A stretch of DNA of 64,000 nt from Mesorhizobium sp. B2-1-8 (GTDB lineage: Bacteria > Pseudomonadota > Alphaproteobacteria > Rhizobiales > Rhizobiaceae): contig NZ_CP083952.1 in assembly GCF_006442545.2 (NCBI RefSeq), forward strand, positions 5,805,501 to 5,869,500, in the 5' to 3' direction. The translations under genes and the position numbers were made by a program. Below are positions 34,808 through 42,662 of this stretch, piece by piece (within the stretch, counting starts at the first letter, position 1; each line of letters begins with the position of its first letter). Under the pieces are notes generated by a model. It was not told the DNA's origin. It searched no databases and saw only the letters and a program-made list of their open reading frames with translations.

Positions 34808-35458
34808 GTGCGTAGTCAGCAGACCCTCGCGTCGCCTCAACCGAACTTTAGGCAAACCGATGCCTTTCGCCCAGGGCGTGTCTTCGTCTCTCGCTTGGTC
34901 GTCAGTTGTGTGCTGATATCCATGCCAACGGCGGTCCAAGCTCACATAATTCAGTCTGGATCCGGGGGGTTCGGCAGCGGATTCGAACATCCGCTGACCG
35001 GCCCCGATCATTTTCTGGCGATGTTCGCCGTCGGCCTGTGGGGTGCTCAGATCGGCGGACGATCAATATGGACGCTGCCGGTTGCCTTCCCGCTGATCAT
35101 GGTTCTCGGCGGCATCGCCGGCATTGCGGGAATCCCTCTACCCGGCGTGGAGATCGGAATCGCGCTTTCGATCATCGCGCTAGGACTGGCCATTGCATGC
35201 GCCTGGCGGCCGGCGGAATGGATGGCCTTGCTGTTGATCGCAGTGTTTGCGATCTGTCATGGATATGCTCACGGTGCGGAGCTTCCGAACGCAGCCGATC
35301 CAGCCGACTACGCAATCGGGTTTGTCATCGCCACCGGCTTGATCCATCTTCTTGGCATCGGGGTCGGGCTTGTTCTAGGCAAGCCGTTCGGCGGACGGCT
35401 ATCGCAAGTGCTGGGCGGGCTGATCGCGGTTGGAGGCGTCTATTTCCTTGTCACTTGA
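34808..35458 (+). CDS. hupE: HupE/UreJ family metal permease
   Basis: A 216-aa protein. A Sec signal peptide (VSRLVVSCVLISMPTAVQA) precedes a mature N-terminus beginning with His. The family signature HPLTGPDHFLAMFAVGLWG is intact, and a second His region (AICHGYAHGAELP) lies in a later helix. HupE and UreJ proteins move nickel or cobalt, though zinc has been proposed for Zur-linked members. GTG 34808 is the first start in the frame and its ribosome site is weak, so a start inside the next 25 codons is possible. The overlapping next gene and the nearby Zur and COG0523 genes suggest a metal-limitation role. Confidence 0.85.
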   Translation: MRSQQTLASPQPNFRQTDAFRPGRVFVSRLVVSCVLISMPTAVQAHIIQSGSGGFGSGFEHPLTGPDHFLAMFAVGLWGAQIGGRSIWTLPVAFPLIMVLGGIAGIAGIPLPGVEIGIALSIIALGLAIACAWRPAEWMALLLIAVFAICHGYAHGAELPNAADPADYAIGFVIATGLIHLLGIGVGLVLGKPFGGRLSQVLGGLIAVGGVYFLVT

Positions 35459-36233
35459 GAACGACACTGAGCGAACAACGCCCGGGGCTCTGCGCTGGTC
35501 CGGCCCCCTGCTGGCATTCCTCGGGATTGCCTCGATCTGCGCTCTCATATTGGAGACGCGATCCGAACGGACAGTGACGACATGGTGGATTCTCAACAGT
35601 GGCCTTTCCGCAGAACGGGTCATGCCGCTTGCCGGATTGGGTGTGGCGATCGCACTAGCGCGCGGACGCCACGTGGCTGTCGCACTGGCAACATTCCTCC
35701 TGGGCGTCGTGCTCGGAATTGCCTTTCGTGATCGGTATCTCGCGATCATGGTGGACGTCCCCGGGGTGACGACGCACCTTTTCCTGACCGGGCCAGTTTC
35801 GGCGCTTACGGCCGGCCTGCTGTTGATCCTGCCTGCCCGCGTCAGACGATGGATTCTTCCCGTTGGCGCCATGTTGATCGGCGCGATGCTCGGTGTCGCC
35901 ACAACGCTGACCGACCCCACCTTGCATGATCCCGCAATTTCGATGATCGCCACTCTCATCGGCTTGTGGATCCTGGCTGCCATTGGTCTCAGCGGGCACG
36001 CCTTCTGGCACGGCTGGTTTCCGATTGCCGCGCGCATCCTTGGCAGCTGGCTGATTGCGATCGGCCTTCTTCTTGGAGGCGCGGCAATTGCCTCCAAGCC
36101 TCCGGTGCTTGCACCACCGCCTCCGCCGGCATCGTTGACCGAAGGCGGAGCAAACCGCTTTGAAACACCGTTTCCGGGCATCAATCGGCAAGGCGACCGT
36201 TCACGGAACGCTGCAAGGCCATCCCTTCCGTGA
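35430..36233 (+). CDS. Uncharacterised membrane protein coupled to hupE
   Basis: Up to 267 aa with six or so hydrophobic segments (LLAFLGIASICALIL, LGVAIALARGRHVAVALATFLLG split over two helices, LLLILPARVRRWILPVGAMLIGAMLG and others) and a proline-rich soluble tail (APPPPPASL). The only early start codons are TTG (35430 or 35448), and the frame overlaps the end of hupE by about 29 bp. That overlap suggests coupled translation. I do not recognise the family; partnership with HupE in metal uptake is inferred from position only. Confidence 0.65.
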   Translation: MEASISLSLENDTERTTPGALRWSGPLLAFLGIASICALILETRSERTVTTWWILNSGLSAERVMPLAGLGVAIALARGRHVAVALATFLLGVVLGIAFRDRYLAIMVDVPGVTTHLFLTGPVSALTAGLLLILPARVRRWILPVGAMLIGAMLGVATTLTDPTLHDPAISMIATLIGLWILAAIGLSGHAFWHGWFPIAARILGSWLIAIGLLLGGAAIASKPPVLAPPPPPASLTEGGANRFETPFPGINRQGDRSRNAARPSLP

Positions 36234-36235
36234 AC
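36199..36235 (+). terminator. Hairpin at the end of the hupE operon
   Basis: 10-bp perfect stem GTTCACGGAA / TTCCGTGAAC with a 17-nt loop that includes the stop region. There is no T-run, so it may be a weak terminator or a stability element between convergent genes. Confidence 0.4.
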
Positions 36236-36333
36236 AAGCGCTGTGAGGTTGCCGGGGAATTTCGGTCGACCGTCTTTGCAGGGTACTTCTGAGGCTCCGC
36301 CGCCAACGGTTTGGCGGGATGAGCCCGAATATC

Positions 36334-36651
36334 TCACCCTCTCCTATCCGTTCGCTTTTCATCAACGGGCCGATAATGGCCCGGCATTTCCAGTGCATGA
36401 GCCACATCCGTCTCGCGCACATTCTCGATGGGCCTCAAAATGCGGATGGACCTGGTCGGCATATTTGCCACCATGATGCCGATGACCGTCTCGACATCCG
36501 GGCATCCCTGATCGCGGCAAATGATTTCATTGACCGAAATGGTCACATCTTCGGACCAACCGATATGGGCTCTCACCCAATCCTTGATTCTCGAGGAAGA
36601 GGGAGGGACCGTTCTGCTGCGAGGTGCCAGCGGATTAAAGAAGGGTATCAT
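36334..36651 (-). CDS. Conserved small protein coupled to the COG0523 GTPase
   Basis: A 105-aa soluble protein. The start at 36651 overlaps the GTPase stop as ATGA. The core VSVNEI-like block (TISVNEIICRDQGCPDVETV) has two Cys in C-x4-C spacing and recurs, as I recall it, in proteins encoded after cobW-type genes in rhizobia. The later segment PTRSIRILRPIENVRETDV is also conserved-looking. The Cys pair could bind metal delivered by the GTPase. Function is unknown. Confidence 0.7.
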   Translation of the reverse strand: MIPFFNPLAPRSRTVPPSSSRIKDWVRAHIGWSEDVTISVNEIICRDQGCPDVETVIGIMVANMPTRSIRILRPIENVRETDVAHALEMPGHYRPVDEKRTDRRG

Positions 36652-37619
36652 GCACGGCATGCCAGAAAGCCGTCATTGATGATGTCCTTGCGCAGGTTAC
36701 GGCCAATGAACACCAGACGGCTGACGCGCTCCTCGTCGTCCTTCCAAGGCCGCTGATGATCGCCCTCCAGCAGCATATGGACAGCTTGCACGACGAAGCG
36801 ATCATTGTCTCCCTTGAATGCAAGGATGCCCTTCATGCGCAGAATGTCCATTCCGAAGTGCTGCGTGATCATCCCGATCCATGGCATGAACCTTTGAGGG
36901 TCGAGCGGTTCCTTCGTCACCAGCGAAAAACTCGTCACGTGTTCGTCGTGTTCGTGCTCGTGAAACGCGTCGAGAAAGTCCGGCTCGACCTCGAGAATCC
37001 GATCGAGGTCAAAGGCGTTCCGATCTAGAATCTTTTCGAGACCGACACTGCAGCGCTCCGTCCCATGGATCGCTGCGGTGGGGTTGATGCGGCGGATGCG
37101 CTCCTCCACCTGTTTCTGCTCTTCGGCTGAAACGAGATCGGTCTTGTTAAGGAGAACGATATCGGCGAAGGCGAGTTGTTCCTGCGCCTCATGCGCTTTG
37201 CCTAGCTCGCCTAGAAGGTGCTTGGCATCGACAACGGTGATGATGGCGTCCAGCTTGGTCTTTGTGCGCACATCCTCATCGACGAAAAACGTCTGCGCGA
37301 CTGGCGCGGGATCGGCCAGGCCGGTGGTTTCCACGAGGATCGCGTCGAACCGGTCGCGTCTGCGCATCAGACCTTCGATGATGCGGATCAGATCGCCACG
37401 AACCGTGCAGCAGATACATCCGTTGTTCATCTCAAAGACCTCCTCATCAGCATCGACGATCAGATCGTTGTCTATGCCGACTTCGCCGAATTCATTGACG
37501 ATGACGGCGTATTTCTTGCCATGCTTCTCGGTCAGGATGCGGTTGAGCAACGTGGTTTTCCCGGATCCAAGATAACCGGTAAGCACGGTTACCGGGGTGC
37601 GCTCGACAGGCATTGGCAT
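36648..37619 (-). CDS. COG0523 (CobW/ZNG-type) GTP-dependent metallochaperone
   Basis: A 323-aa GTPase. Walker A GYLGSGKTT lies at the start, the metal-binding CxCC motif is in NNGCICCTVRGDL, Walker B ETTGLADP and base-recognition NKTD follow. A His-rich stretch (FHEHEHDEH) precedes the CobW C-terminal domain. Members under Zur control insert zinc into client proteins during zinc shortage. ATG 37619 has AAGGA 7 bp upstream. It lies downstream of zur on the same strand, so it is probably in the Zur regulon. Confidence 0.92.
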   Translation of the reverse strand: MPMPVERTPVTVLTGYLGSGKTTLLNRILTEKHGKKYAVIVNEFGEVGIDNDLIVDADEEVFEMNNGCICCTVRGDLIRIIEGLMRRRDRFDAILVETTGLADPAPVAQTFFVDEDVRTKTKLDAIITVVDAKHLLGELGKAHEAQEQLAFADIVLLNKTDLVSAEEQKQVEERIRRINPTAAIHGTERCSVGLEKILDRNAFDLDRILEVEPDFLDAFHEHEHDEHVTSFSLVTKEPLDPQRFMPWIGMITQHFGMDILRMKGILAFKGDNDRFVVQAVHMLLEGDHQRPWKDDEERVSRLVFIGRNLRKDIINDGFLACRA

Positions 37620-37674
37620 CAATGTTTCCTTCCAAATGATGATCTGGATTCTCAGAGAATTAGGTATCTGCCGT

Positions 37675-38121
37675 TCAAAGGGTTGCGTTCGCTTCGACAA
37701 GGCAGTCAGCGCATAGCCCGCTAAGTTCGAGGCTCACGGCCTCGATCTTAAAACTCTGGCGTCCCGCCCCTTCGGCAAGCCGGCGATCGATGATGTCGTC
37801 GCAGAACTCGGCGACCCGGCCGCATCGTTCGCAAATCGCCAGAATTGCTGCCCCCTGACCATGGGCATGCGGGCCGGCGCACAACACGAATGCATTCAGG
37901 CTCTCGATTTTGTGGACGGTACCATCCTGGATGAGTTTCTTGACCGCCCGATAGACCTGCACTGGCGATCGGATGCCTTGCGGCCTGATTTCATCGAGGA
38001 TGTCATACGCGCTGGCCGGCTTGCGGGCATGGGAGATGACCTCCAACACCAGCTTTTGGTTCCTCGTTAGCTCGGGTATCTGCCCCACCGTCGCAGTTTG
38101 CCCATATGATCGACGAAGCAT
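37675..38121 (-). CDS. zur: Fur-family zinc uptake regulator
   Basis: A 148-aa repressor. A winged helix with IRSPVQVYRAVKKLIQDG is followed by the dimer domain. The two Cys pairs typical of Zur structural zinc are CERC and CADC, and the C-terminal His/Cys sites fit zinc sensing. A near-consensus Zur box lies 14 bp upstream, implying autorepression. The downstream COG0523 gene is 55 bp away on the same strand. A Fur or Irr assignment is less likely given the box sequence. Confidence 0.9.
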   Translation of the reverse strand: MLRRSYGQTATVGQIPELTRNQKLVLEVISHARKPASAYDILDEIRPQGIRSPVQVYRAVKKLIQDGTVHKIESLNAFVLCAGPHAHGQGAAILAICERCGRVAEFCDDIIDRRLAEGAGRQSFKIEAVSLELSGLCADCLVEANATL

Positions 38122-38134
38122 AGCGGGTCACACT

Positions 38135-38149
38135 TGTTATAAGATAACA
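38135..38149. promoter_or_regulatory. Zur box upstream of zur
   Basis: TGTTATAAGATAACA, an inverted repeat followed by TT, agrees with the gammaproteobacterial Zur pattern TGTTATA-N-TATAACA except for one base. A looser TGTTA...TAACA pair occurs at 38161-38180. Confidence 0.65.
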
Positions 38150-38499
38150 TTACGATTCTTTGTTAGCGAACGTAATAACATAACCTATCCACCCGTCAAC
38201 CACAACGTTCCGGAATGCAACGGCCATATCCCGAACTTTGCCTCCATGCTGCGCACCACGTGCGCACTCTACCTGCGCAACAGGCAATCACTTGACAGCG
38301 AACCCGCGGAATTGGCGAACAAGGCAACCTTAGGCGGGTGTTACTCAAAATCCCGTGTAGCAGCCGCCTGCTACCGGCGACCCGAATTTTGGCGCTATGG
38401 GATTAGAAATGGCGAACTTCACCGAGGCAGTGTAGAGTTCACCTCAAAAGAGGAGTAAGCCGTACTAACGGCGACGCCCAAGCGAATCTGGGAGGATTC
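38150..38499. other. Intergenic region between zur and the 157-aa orphan gene
   Basis: No gene seen. It contains the inverted repeat GTAGCA-GCCGCC-TGCTAC at 38357-38374, a possible operator for the orphan gene at 38500. A consensus sigma-54 element was looked for and not found. Confidence 0.45.
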
Positions 38500-38973
38500 A
38501 TGGTTGAGATCATCTCCAAGCGGGATGGCCCGCGGCGCGAGGACGTGCAAGTCAAGAGACTGATCGAGCAAAACCGCTCGACCATCGTTCGCCTTGCCGA
38601 CCAGATCAGCGGCGGCGGCTATTCGGCTTCCAGGAAGCCGCGCCAGCAACCGAAGGCGGAAGGACTGATCATCCATGTTGGCGCCAGTGCCCCGTCTGTA
38701 GCCGAAGCTAAGCCGTCCATCCGGGTCACCATGAACGGCCGCGTGATCTCGAAGGATCAGAACACGGGCCGCCAACTTCATCACATCGGCGATATCCGCA
38801 ACCGAAGCGGGGACCAGATCTTCGTGCTGGCGACGAAACAGAATGGCTTTTTCTCGCCGGTGGACGAAACCGTCGCCGAAGCACTTGCCGAGTTGGACGG
38901 ATCCCGCCTTGCGCCCACCTATACCGAAGAACAGCTTGCCGCCGATATCGGCGCGAAACTCGGCATCGACTGA
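38500..38973 (+). CDS. Uncharacterised 157-aa protein beside the monooxygenase activator
   Basis: The ATG follows an excellent GGGAGGATTC site and codon use is normal, so it is a real gene. The N-terminal 45 residues are charged and helical (KRDGPRREDVQVKRLIEQNR). A glycine-serine-basic linker (GGGYSASRKPRQQPK) leads to a compact beta-rich half (EGLIIHVGASAP, IRVTMNGRVISKDQNTGRQL, IFVLATKQNGFFSPVD). It has no signal peptide, membrane helix or catalytic motif. It lies 105 bp before the sigma-54 activator gene on the same strand. I do not recognise the family. Confidence 0.7.
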   Translation: MVEIISKRDGPRREDVQVKRLIEQNRSTIVRLADQISGGGYSASRKPRQQPKAEGLIIHVGASAPSVAEAKPSIRVTMNGRVISKDQNTGRQLHHIGDIRNRSGDQIFVLATKQNGFFSPVDETVAEALAELDGSRLAPTYTEEQLAADIGAKLGID

Positions 38974-39078
38974 TGAGGCAGACGCCCGGGCGTGCTTGTG
39001 CACGTCCAATCCGCGTCAGCTTGCGAAACGCGACAGCATACAGAAATAGCATACCCCAATAGGTTCTGTGATGGCTGA

Positions 39079-41163
39079 ATGAAACGCGAGATAGGCCCCA
39101 ATCAGATGAAGATCGATGCTCTTCCGGCGCGTGCGTCAATGGCCGCTGGGCAAATGGTTCTGGGCAACATCGACTATGACGAGCGGGCCACCATGCGCGC
39201 CTGGGAAGATTTTCTGGCCGACGCGCCCAAATGCGCCCGCGACGCAGTCCAACCAAGCCACGTCCGCTCCCTCATCCACGATTCCTGGTATCGCAGCGTC
39301 ACCGGCGGCATCAACGCCCAGGGGATTGAAGCGCCGCTGAGCAGTGATCGCGACGAGATCGAATATCTGACCCGGTCCAATGCAGAACTGCTTGCGGCGG
39401 CGCGGCGGTCGTTCGACTCCCTTGGCCAGTTGTTGCAAGGGACAGGCGCGATGCTTGTGCTTGCCGACAGTGACGGCGTGCTGATCGACGCGATCGGCGA
39501 CAAGAAGACCCTGCACGACGGCATGGACATCCATCTGGGGATCGGCGGCAAATGGAACGAGGACGCCGTCGGCACCAACGGCATCGGCACGGCGCTGTGG
39601 ACCGGTGAGCCGACTTTCGTTCATGCGGCAGAGCATTTCTGCGCGGGCATCAAATCCTGGACCTGCGCCGGCGCGCCGATCCGCGACCCGCTCGACGGCA
39701 AGATTATCGGGGTCGTCGACCTGTCAGGCTATTCGCCGATCTTCCGGCCGCACAACACCGCGCTCGTCGCCGCCACCGCCCGGCAGATCGAAAAAGCGCT
39801 CGCCGAACAGCAGCAGGAGCAGCGCACGCGCCTGCTCGAAGCCTTCATTTCCTCGGCCCCTAGCTACCGCCGAAAGGACGGGTTGGTGATCGTCGACCAC
39901 CGTGGCCGGGCGATCTTCTGCAACAATGTGCCCAACGGCGATACGACGGATATGATGGACGGCCCGATGGAGCCGGGCCGCGGTCGTTGGCTTATGAACC
40001 TGCCGGCGTCCGGCTCCGACGCCGATCTTGCCAAGGCGTTGCCGGCGCATCTGCGATCCTGCCACGTTACGCCGCTGAAGCTCGACGGCGACCTTCGCGG
40101 CGCAGCTCTGGTGTTCCCCTCCATGCCGGCCGTCTCCAGCGCGATGACAGTAAGCCGGGAGGTTAACAAGCACCTGCAGACAGCCGCGGAGATGATCGTC
40201 GGCGAAAGCGAGAAGCTGCTCGCCGCCGTCGATGTCGCCTCCCGCGTGGCGCGGTCGAACGGCGTCACGTCACTGCTCATAGAGGGTGAAACCGGGGTTG
40301 GAAAAGAGCTGTTCGCGCGGCTTGTCCATGCCGGCAGCCGGCGCACCGAAAACGATCCGTTCATCGCCATGAATTGTGGGGCGATAACCAAGGAATTGTT
40401 CGGCAGCGAATTGTTCGGCCATGTGGCCGGGGCCTTCACCGGAGCCTCGCGTGAGGGCAAGCCGGGCATCTTCGAAATGGCCAATGGCGGCGTGCTGAGT
40501 CTTGACGAAATCGGCGAGTTGCCGCTGGAGATTCAGCCATTCCTGTTGCGCGTCCTGGAAGAGCGTGTGGTCCACCGCATCGGCGACTCAAGGGGCCGGC
40601 CGGTGGACGTGCGACTGGTTGCCTCGACCAACCGCGACCTCAAGCAGGAAGTGGCGGCCGGGCGCTTCCGCAGTGACCTCTACTACCGGATCGGCGCCGT
40701 CTCGATTCAAGTCCCGGCCTTGCGCGAGCGCGGCGACGACATACTTTTGCTGATCGAGCATTTCAACCGCCGAATCGCGGCGCTGGCCGGCAATGAGCCG
40801 TTGGAGTTTTCAAACGACGCATTCGACGCGCTGCTCGCCTATCGCTGGCCGGGCAATGTGCGCGAACTGAAGAACCTGGTGGAGCGCCTGCACATACTGG
40901 CGCGCGGCAGCACGATCGAGCTCCAGGATCTTCCCGGTGAAATCAATGCGGCCAGCAACAACGCGGCCATCCACAGCGACCATCCCGCAGCCATGCTCGA
41001 GGCACCGGTATGCACATTCGAGGATGCCGAACGCCAGGCGATCAAGAACGCGCTGGCGGCAGAGAGCGGCAATCTCAGCAAGGTCGCCGTCAGGCTCGGT
41101 ATCTCGCGGCCGACGCTTTATCGCAAGCTCGGCCAATACGGCATTCGGCGCGGCTTCCTCTAG
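39079..41163 (+). CDS. mimR: Sigma-54-dependent activator, AcoR/MimR type
   Basis: Protein of 694 aa with a GAF sensor domain (about 100-240), a linker, then an AAA+ domain: Walker A GETGVGKE 403-410, sigma-54 contact loop GAFTGA 451-456, Walker B GGVLSLDEIGE 470-480. A Fis-type helix-turn-helix closes the C-terminus (NLSKVAVRLGISRPTLYRKL). AcoR-like activators (MimR in Mycobacterium) switch on propane/phenol-type diiron monooxygenases in response to substrate. Here the gene converges on the tail of that operon, and a consensus sigma-54 promoter precedes mimA. Ribosome sites are weak for both ATG 39079 and 39106. Confidence 0.9.
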   Translation: MKREIGPNQMKIDALPARASMAAGQMVLGNIDYDERATMRAWEDFLADAPKCARDAVQPSHVRSLIHDSWYRSVTGGINAQGIEAPLSSDRDEIEYLTRSNAELLAAARRSFDSLGQLLQGTGAMLVLADSDGVLIDAIGDKKTLHDGMDIHLGIGGKWNEDAVGTNGIGTALWTGEPTFVHAAEHFCAGIKSWTCAGAPIRDPLDGKIIGVVDLSGYSPIFRPHNTALVAATARQIEKALAEQQQEQRTRLLEAFISSAPSYRRKDGLVIVDHRGRAIFCNNVPNGDTTDMMDGPMEPGRGRWLMNLPASGSDADLAKALPAHLRSCHVTPLKLDGDLRGAALVFPSMPAVSSAMTVSREVNKHLQTAAEMIVGESEKLLAAVDVASRVARSNGVTSLLIEGETGVGKELFARLVHAGSRRTENDPFIAMNCGAITKELFGSELFGHVAGAFTGASREGKPGIFEMANGGVLSLDEIGELPLEIQPFLLRVLEERVVHRIGDSRGRPVDVRLVASTNRDLKQEVAAGRFRSDLYYRIGAVSIQVPALRERGDDILLLIEHFNRRIAALAGNEPLEFSNDAFDALLAYRWPGNVRELKNLVERLHILARGSTIELQDLPGEINAASNNAAIHSDHPAAMLEAPVCTFEDAERQAIKNALAAESGNLSKVAVRLGISRPTLYRKLGQYGIRRGFL

Positions 41164-41182
41164 GGTCAGGCCTGCCACCGGC

Positions 41183-41213
41183 AAAAAATCCCGCGGCATT
41201 CGCGCCGCGGGAT
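41183..41213 (-). terminator. Rho-independent terminator of the monooxygenase operon
   Basis: Read on the minus strand: stem ATCCCGCGGC / GCCGCGGGAT (10 bp), 6-nt loop, then six T. It lies 52 bp after the DUF1097 stop codon and between convergent genes. Confidence 0.85.
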
Positions 41214-41264
41214 GGGGAATGTTCGGCGACTGGTTGCCCTGGAAGCAGCGGTCGCCAGGCATGA

Positions 41265-41762
41265 TCAGGTCTTTACGACAGCCCCAGTCACTTTCTCTGA
41301 CACATAGCCGAGAACATTGCCGATGATCAGCGAGATCACCACAGCGGTTGCGACCTTGATTATGCCGCTGGCACCATCACCATAGGCGGCGGCACCGAGC
41401 AGAAAAAGCGCGGCGGTCGTTGCGTAACCATAGACCGCTGATGGAATGGCGCTGAGTAGCGGCAGCTTGGCGGCGAGAATCAGCACCACGATGGAAATAC
41501 CGACGCAAATACCGGCCATGATCGCCGTAACCCCGATGGACGTCAGGGCTACCAATGCGGCGGCCGCGCAGATCGCCCCCCAGAGGTTTGCAACCGCCGA
41601 ATTCCGGAACCCGGCTTCCTTGCCGCTACAGTGATAAAAGCTGCCCCAGCCGACAAATACCGCCCAGATCAGCAGATAGGGACTGCCGATCGTGATCGCC
41701 GCCCATGTTGCAATGCCACCCATAATGCCGATGACCACGGCCAGTCCTGTAATAAGATCCAT
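41265..41762 (-). CDS. DUF1097-family membrane protein
   Basis: A 165-aa protein of almost entirely hydrophobic helices (for example GLAVVIGIMGGIATWAAITIG, and VALTSIGVTAIMAGICVGISI). The ATG is preceded by GGGAGGACAAC. The pattern fits the DUF1097 (YcdZ-like) family of inner-membrane proteins of unknown role. It is the last gene before the operon terminator, 139 bp after the aquaporin. Co-transcription with a gas/solvent-oxidising monooxygenase suggests a role in transport of a substrate, product or small solute; this is inference. Confidence 0.75.
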   Translation of the reverse strand: MDLITGLAVVIGIMGGIATWAAITIGSPYLLIWAVFVGWGSFYHCSGKEAGFRNSAVANLWGAICAAAALVALTSIGVTAIMAGICVGISIVVLILAAKLPLLSAIPSAVYGYATTAALFLLGAAAYGDGASGIIKVATAVVISLIIGNVLGYVSEKVTGAVVKT

Positions 41763-41901
41763 GTTGTCCTCCCGTTTTTTCAAACCTCGAAGCAAAGACA
41801 TTCGTTTCAGGATCGCGCTTCGCTGACGTCCCCGACACGCAAAACGCCATGGCAGCCGCCACGGGGTCCAAGAAGAAGAGCTGGCCGGGTCCGGCAAGGG
41901 A

Positions 41902-42591
41902 TCAGGCCGGCTGCGCGGCCGTTTCGCCAGCACCGATCACACCAGCACGCAACGCGAGCCCCGCGGCTGTGGCGCCAAGGCACGGTGCCAGGATATAAAG
42001 CCAGAGCTGCGACACCGCCGCTCCGCCGACAAACAGAGCCGGACCGAGCGAGCGGGCCGGATTGACCGATGATCCGGACACTGCAATGCCGGCTAAATGG
42101 ATCATGACCAGCGTCAGGCCGATCGCCAGACCAGCCAGAGGACCGGCGCCGCCTTCGGCGGTGGCACGCAGGATCACCAGCAGAAACAGGAACGTGGCGA
42201 TCGCCTCGAACAGGAAGGCGGAAGTTGCGGAATAGGCCGACCAGCCGTTCTGGGCAAAGCCATTTGCCGCCACGTCGTAGCCGCCGCCCTTGCCTTGCAC
42301 GATCACGTAGAGCACCGCCGATGCGATGATCGCCCCCGCGCATTGCGCGACCACATAGCCGATGAGATCATTGGATTTCAGTCGGCCGGCGACGAAGAAA
42401 CCAAGGCTTACCGCCGGATTGAGATGGGCGCCGGAAATGGGTCCAATCGAATAGGCCATCGCCACCACCGAAAGGCCGAATGCCATGGCCACACCCAGCA
42501 GACCGACCTCGGAGCGCATGAAAAGAACCGTAGCGCAACCAAAGAAGACCAGCGCGAAGGTTCCGATGAATTCACAGACGTATTTGTTCAT
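41902..42591 (-). CDS. aqpZ: Aquaporin Z-like channel (MIP family)
   Basis: A 229-aa six-helix channel. The two NPA half-helices are GAHLNPAVS and GSSVNPARS. The pore selectivity residues match water channels: Phe in MAFGLSVVAMAYSIG and His in MIHLAGIAVSG, with Arg after the second NPA. That argues for water or small neutral molecules rather than glycerol. It lies in the monooxygenase operon between the alcohol dehydrogenase and the DUF1097 gene. Such a channel could pass hydrogen peroxide, small alcohols or ketones, or help with solvent stress; none of this is proved by sequence. Confidence 0.88.
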   Translation of the reverse strand: MNKYVCEFIGTFALVFFGCATVLFMRSEVGLLGVAMAFGLSVVAMAYSIGPISGAHLNPAVSLGFFVAGRLKSNDLIGYVVAQCAGAIIASAVLYVIVQGKGGGYDVAANGFAQNGWSAYSATSAFLFEAIATFLFLLVILRATAEGGAGPLAGLAIGLTLVMIHLAGIAVSGSSVNPARSLGPALFVGGAAVSQLWLYILAPCLGATAAGLALRAGVIGAGETAAQPA

Positions 42592-42662
42592 CTGTTTTTC
42601 CCCTCTGGATGATGGTGTGAACCGGACACCGCACGTGCTCGCGCGAAGTCCGGTTCGATGTT

